This document shows, in pieces, positions 6,368 through 6,590 of a stretch of DNA of 6,590 bases (within the stretch, counting starts at the first letter, position 1; each line of letters starts with the position of its first letter). Source of the DNA: JBGTCY01 sp041748615 (GTDB lineage Bacteria; Bacteroidota; Bacteroidia; Chitinophagales; CAIOSU01). Location of the stretch: assembly GCA_041748615.1 (NCBI GenBank), contig JBGTCY010000016.1:1-6590 (forward strand), written 5' to 3'. The notes beneath the pieces were generated by a model, which did no database searches, was not told where the DNA came from, and saw nothing but the letters and a program-made list of their open reading frames with translations. The position numbers and the translations under genes were made by a program.

Positions 6368-6590
6368 GAGTTGGTTGTTTGATTATATGTTGAAACAGAA
6401 AAATGATTCAGTTCTTGTTCAAAGATTTTACCATCCACCCACTCATCGTCAAAAGTGACCGGATACCGTTCATAAAACCGGATGGCGTCTTTATTCCAGC
6501 GCAAAACCTGCCATTTCAAAACCCGTGCATTCTCACGTTTTGCATATTCCAGCACATTGTCGAACAACAACTTGCCAATTCCTTTGTTGC
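6364..6590 (-). CDS. GNAT family N-acetyltransferase, C-terminal part (5' end outside window)
   Basis: The frame is open to the right window edge, so the N-terminus and true start are missing; a TTG at 6570 is internal. About 75 residues are visible. They begin NKGIGKLLFDNVLEYAKREN, the acetyl-CoA pyrophosphate-binding loop (R/Q-x-x-G-x-G/A type) with the helix after it. Then come VLKWQVLRWNKDAIRFYERY, the motif B region with the Asn and Tyr typical of GNAT enzymes, and FDDEW. The WNxxAIxFYE...DDEW pattern resembles small-molecule amine acetyltransferases of the diamine/spermidine type, but the substrate cannot be assigned. The stop TGA (6366-6364) overlaps the aspartokinase ATG, so it is the upstream gene of an operon. 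From memory, a GNAT gene beside aspartokinase also occurs in other Bacteroidota; this was not checked. Confidence 0.88.
   Translation of the reverse strand, partial: NKGIGKLLFDNVLEYAKRENARVLKWQVLRWNKDAIRFYERYPVTFDDEWVDGKIFEQELNHFSVSTYNQTTNS

Overview
The window looks like a chromosomal stretch from a member of the Bacteroidota, possibly near the Chitinophagales or Sphingobacteriales. The evidence is indirect: start codons lack clear Shine-Dalgarno sequences, two intergenic regions carry the Bacteroidota -7 promoter element TAnnTTTG, the lipoprotein has a short leader with Cys19, and the aspartokinase motifs have the form I associate with this phylum. No RNA gene, IS element, CRISPR array or phage gene is visible. 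No gap between genes exceeds about 140 bases.

Layout. (1) At the left edge, on +, lies the C-terminal part of an outer-membrane beta-barrel protein (about 1-779). (2) Converging on it with four bases between the stops is a minus-strand pair: an exported single-domain rhodanese (2171-1668), then an integral-membrane fatty acid hydroxylase/sterol desaturase family enzyme (1665-784), two bases apart. A good Bacteroidota-type promoter lies upstream of the pair. (3) A second minus-strand pair follows: an exported beta-barrel-like protein whose predicted mature N-terminus carries a Cys-Cys pair (4402-3374), and a DUF3179 lipoprotein (3377-2310). They overlap by ATGA. (4) On +, 4573 to about 5061 holds an AT-rich remnant of an alpha/beta hydrolase. 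It is frameshifted, truncated and lacks the expected nucleophile. (5) At the right end, on minus, a GNAT acetyltransferase (cut by the window edge) overlaps a full-length monofunctional aspartokinase (6367-5099), again by ATGA.

How the genes work together. Aspartokinase commits aspartate to synthesis of lysine, threonine, methionine and diaminopimelate, and the GNAT gene is translationally linked to it. The middle of the window is envelope-oriented: two beta-barrel proteins, a lipoprotein, an exported sulfurtransferase-like protein and a membrane di-iron enzyme. The least described unit is the CC-barrel/DUF3179 lipoprotein pair, whose joint function is unknown to me. I see no clear-cut new defence or mobile system. 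The best leads are that pair, the Thr-for-Cys variant in the DUF3179 motif, the rhodanese/hydroxylase pair and the decaying hydrolase.
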